Positions 61,210 to 64,000 of a DNA stretch of 64,000 nucleotides are shown in pieces (position 1 is the stretch's first letter; the number at the start of each line of letters is the position of its first letter). The DNA comes from Nitrospira sp. (GTDB lineage Bacteria > Nitrospirota > Nitrospiria > Nitrospirales > Nitrospiraceae). The position numbers and the translations under genes were made by a program. The stretch lies in NCBI GenBank assembly GCA_024331095.1, contig JANDJE010000006.1, forward strand, positions 1 through 64,000, given 5' to 3'. Under the pieces are notes generated by a model. That model worked only from the letters and a program-made list of their open reading frames with translations. It was not told where the DNA came from and did not search any database.

Positions 61210-61302
61210 AAACGATGCTCCGTCATGAGCGGTCGATGACGTGGTTCGATGCACTCGTTCGTTCTCCAAGGCCGCGCGGAACGGCTCCCCTGTATGCGCC
61301 TA

Positions 61303-62256
61303 TCATTTGTTTCGTTTCATCGCTTTCTGGATAAGATCGCGGGTCGCCAGATATTCTTGGTTGTCCGGGTCGATGGCCAACGCCTTTTCAATAGCGGTCA
61401 ACGCGTTCGCGTACTTTTCGGCTCCCATGAACACAAGTGTTTGGATAAAGGCGTCACGTGCCTCCTGCCGCATGTCGTCGGAAACGACCCGGGCCGATTT
61501 GGCGCAGCGAAAACCCAGCCCCACCCCATAAGAATTATTCTCCGGCTGGTTCCAGAACCGGTGACTGGTATGGAGCGAGGTCTCCGGCGCCAGCCATGAT
61601 CCTCCGCGCAGAACGCGGACCGGCCCTTGATTGGCAAAGTTGTAGCCCTTCTCCGGCCCTTGGGGGTTGAGGGCCACACTCTGCCTATAATAGTTAGGAT
61701 CGTACCAGTCCTGGACCCACTCGAAAACGTTTCCCGCCATATTATGGACGCCGAAGCCGCTCACGCCCCCCGGATAGGAATCAACCGGGGCCGTGCGCCC
61801 GACGTTTTGACCGTAGTTGGCCTTGCTCGGATCGAGCGAGTGTCCCCAGGGATAATGGTTGTCTCCGGAAGGGCCCTTAGCCGCCCGTTCCCATTCCGCT
61901 TCCGTCGGCAGTCTCTTCCCCTCCCACTTGCAGAAGGCGGCGGCGTCGGTCCAACTGACCCCCACAACAGGCTGATCGGATTTGTTCAGCCGCGGATCGT
62001 CCCAGTAGGCCGGAGCGGGATGGCCCGTCGCCCTCATGAATTCTTTATAGCGCGCGTTGGACGTTTCGTACTTGTCGATGTAATAGGCATCGAGCACGAC
62101 TTGATGTTTGGGTTCATCGGAATGTTCGTTGCTCCCCATCGTGAACTCACCGTGGGGAATCAGCACCATGTCGGTTTCGGCGGCGGAAATGTCCGTCACC
62201 GCAGTGAGAGAAATGGCTCCCCCCACCATGAGCATCGCCAGCGTTTGACTCCGCAT
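61303..62256 (-). CDS. Formylglycine-generating-enzyme/SUMF1-fold exported protein (copy B)
   Basis: MVLIPHGEFTMGSNEHSDEPKHQVVLDAYYIDKYETSNARYKEFM...KRLPTEAEWERAAKGPSGDNHYPWG...VLRGGSW...LGFRCAKS. Confidence 0.88.
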   Translation of the reverse strand: MRSQTLAMLMVGGAISLTAVTDISAAETDMVLIPHGEFTMGSNEHSDEPKHQVVLDAYYIDKYETSNARYKEFMRATGHPAPAYWDDPRLNKSDQPVVGVSWTDAAAFCKWEGKRLPTEAEWERAAKGPSGDNHYPWGHSLDPSKANYGQNVGRTAPVDSYPGGVSGFGVHNMAGNVFEWVQDWYDPNYYRQSVALNPQGPEKGYNFANQGPVRVLRGGSWLAPETSLHTSHRFWNQPENNSYGVGLGFRCAKSARVVSDDMRQEARDAFIQTLVFMGAEKYANALTAIEKALAIDPDNQEYLATRDLIQKAMKRNK

Positions 62257-62284
62257 GATAGTCCTCCTTGGTCGTTCTTGTGTT

Positions 62285-62575
62285 CTAGGCTGCCACCCAC
62301 AGTTCCGCAGAAACGGTTGCGGTCCCGCCTGGCTCGGTGGCTTGTCGGCTCTGACCAAGTCGGCGATTCCGCAGGATCACAGGATCGACGATGTCACCGC
62401 ACTGGATGCAGCGAAGGGCAGCAAACTCCAGCTCGCGGTCGCTGTTCAACAGATCCATGCAGATGTGGCCGACCAAGAGTCCTCCGCATCGGGCGCAGGT
62501 CTGGTGGGAAGCATTGGCGGGATGACCTTCCGAGATTTCCCGTTCACTTATATGCCCTAAGAGTAGTGAAGCCAT
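62285..62575 (-). CDS. Zinc-ribbon-like small protein
   Basis: CARCGGLLVGHICMDLL...ALRCIQCGDIVDPVILRNRR: two CxxC knuckles. Confidence 0.6.
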   Translation of the reverse strand: MASLLLGHISEREISEGHPANASHQTCARCGGLLVGHICMDLLNSDRELEFAALRCIQCGDIVDPVILRNRRLGQSRQATEPGGTATVSAELWVAA

Positions 62576-62618
62576 AGGAGACTCCTTTTTGTTTAATGTT
62601 CGTCAACCATATGTTCAA

Positions 62619-62647
62619 TGTATATCTAATTTGTCCATAGTTGTCAA
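62619..62647 (-). promoter_or_regulatory. Near-consensus sigma70 promoter TTGACA-N17-TATACA driving the minus-strand run
   Basis: Read on minus strand: TTGACA ACTATGGACAAATTAGA TATACA. Confidence 0.7.
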
Positions 62648-62665
62648 CAGTTATTTTTTAAAATA

Positions 62666-62694
62666 TTGACAAAGACTGAACATCACGATAAGCT
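62666..62694 (+). promoter_or_regulatory. Putative promoter TTGACA-N17-TAAGCT for the MerR/B12 regulator
   Basis: Consensus -35, weak -10, positioned 7 nt before the ATG. Confidence 0.4.
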
Positions 62695-62700
62695 GAAACT

Positions 62701-63621
62701 ATGAAAAATCATAGAATTCATAGGGTTGCAAAATTGACCGGTTTGTCGAGAGACGTGATACGGGTCTGGGAAAAACGATACGGTCTGGTCAAGCCTCTGC
62801 GCAGCGCAAACCGCTATCGTGAGTACACGGATGAAGATGTGGCGTTGCTCAGGTTTTTGAAAGAGGAAGTGGACCGTGGTCAGACTATCGGATCTCTTGC
62901 CATTGAAGGGCGGGATTCACTGCTTCAGCGCATGCGACTGTGCGCGACCCCAAAGTTACAGGAACTGACGCCGCACAAGTCGTTGCTGGATGAGCTGGTC
63001 GCGTGTCTTGATCCGCTCGATAAGGTGCGGTTTGAACATAAGCTCAACGGAGCGGTGGCGGTGATTCCCTTCGATGAAGCGATTCAACGGATTCTGCTCC
63101 CATTGGAACGGCTGGTCGGTGAGCTGTGGCACCAAGGGAGAATCGACATTGCCGTTGAACATTATGTCACGAAGCTCATTCAACAGAAGTTGTTCGCCGT
63201 CATGAATCAGTTGCCGGCCAACGAGTATGGGCCTCGGCTTCTGATCGCCTGCCCCGAGGGCGAGTTGCATGAAATTGGCGCCCAAGCCGTGGCGTATCTG
63301 GCCGCGACGCGCGGCTGCCACGTGTATTATCTAGGCCCCAATCTTCCGACGTCGGCTCTTGCTTCCTTCTGCGACCGAATCAAGCCGGATTTGGTGCTTT
63401 TGTCCCTGACAGAAGTGAAATCGGTTGAAGAGGGAAGCGGCCTGTTGCGAGAGCTTGACGCGCTCGCAGAACGGTGGCCCGTCGCCATCGGCGGGCAGGG
63501 AGCGCGTGCTCTGGAAGAGGCTCTGCGCCAAACCAGGGTCGAGTTCCTTGATGATCTGGCGCAATTCCAAGATCGGCTCACCGCCCTGCTGTCGGTTCAC
63601 TCTCCGTTTTCCCGTTCGTAG
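62701..63621 (+). CDS. MerR-family transcriptional regulator with cobalamin-binding domain (CarH/LitR-like photoreceptor)
   Basis: MerR HTH HRVAKLTGLSRDVIRVWEKRYGLVKPLRSANRYREYTDEDV; W-x9-EH (WHQGRIDIAVEH) and ExHxxG (ELHEIG). Confidence 0.9.
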   Translation: MKNHRIHRVAKLTGLSRDVIRVWEKRYGLVKPLRSANRYREYTDEDVALLRFLKEEVDRGQTIGSLAIEGRDSLLQRMRLCATPKLQELTPHKSLLDELVACLDPLDKVRFEHKLNGAVAVIPFDEAIQRILLPLERLVGELWHQGRIDIAVEHYVTKLIQQKLFAVMNQLPANEYGPRLLIACPEGELHEIGAQAVAYLAATRGCHVYYLGPNLPTSALASFCDRIKPDLVLLSLTEVKSVEEGSGLLRELDALAERWPVAIGGQGARALEEALRQTRVEFLDDLAQFQDRLTALLSVHSPFSRS

Positions 63622-63635
63622 CGACGACCATCGTT

Positions 63636-64000
63636 TCATCCTCCGACAGGCGGACCGGTCGCGACAGGGCCGCGCACGCACCAGACCGGGAACGTGTAAA
63701 GCCTGGTCATGCTCAGGACGTTTCCCAGAAAGGCATCCAGGTATCGAGCATACGACGGCTGATTGGCCTCGGGCACTACGGTCCAGTACGAGGTCTGGAC
63801 GATGTTGAGGAAGGGATGGCCGGGAGGAATGTTGGGGCCGGGAGCATCGATCGCCGGTCCGACAAGGCTCCGCATTTCGGCGGGGGATGGCAAACGCCAC
63901 CCTTTTTGCCCTCCGATCACTCGACGAATGCAAGTGGCTCGGGCTTCGTTCCATGTGACACGCGCGCTGTCCGGCGCAAGTTCCCAGATGAGACCCGTTT
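63636..64000 (-). CDS. DUF1566 (Lcl C-terminal)-like protein, truncated by window end
   Basis: TGLIWELAPDSARVTWNEARATCIRRVIGGQKGWRLPSPAEMRSLV...YWTVVPEAN. Confidence 0.7.
   Translation of the reverse strand, partial: TGLIWELAPDSARVTWNEARATCIRRVIGGQKGWRLPSPAEMRSLVGPAIDAPGPNIPPGHPFLNIVQTSYWTVVPEANQPSYARYLDAFLGNVLSMTRLYTFPVWCVRGPVATGPPVGG

Overview
The window is about 64 kb of GC-rich bacterial chromosome. Gene content points to Nitrospira/Nitrospirota, which is an inference from the complex I layout and was not tested by search. It is mostly well-packed core genome: argB; hslUV-xerC-trmFO; the ffs-dnaX-ybaB-recR block with tRNA-Ser; tRNA-Leu-tig-clpP-clpX; pepA, nagZ, queE, priA and pyrE. At 35.5-49.3 kb there is a complete-looking '2M' complex I operon, nuoABCD-G-IJKL-M-M2-N. 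It has two NuoM subunits, a long NuoL tail, and no nuoE, nuoF or nuoH. Two-component signalling clusters lie at 27.9-30.8 kb and 49.4-53.0 kb. The most system-like region is 55.5-62.7 kb. There a MerR-type regulator carries both cobalamin-binding signatures of CarH/LitR photoreceptors. It is divergent from a minus-strand run: zinc-ribbon protein, two FGE-sulfatase-fold proteins, a small membrane ORF, SDR39U1-like epimerase, photolyase, DUF523/DUF1722 and a CbiX-like chelatase. The intergenic region has a very good TTGACA-N17-TATACA promoter overlapped by TnnACA repeats. I read this as a candidate cobalamin-dependent light-response regulon. Other observations are a PriA with all helicase motifs degenerate, a NuoM2 lacking the TM7 lysine, FGE-like proteins lacking the catalytic cysteines, and a degenerate histidine kinase. 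All calls come from reading the sequence and ORF translations; no database search was run.
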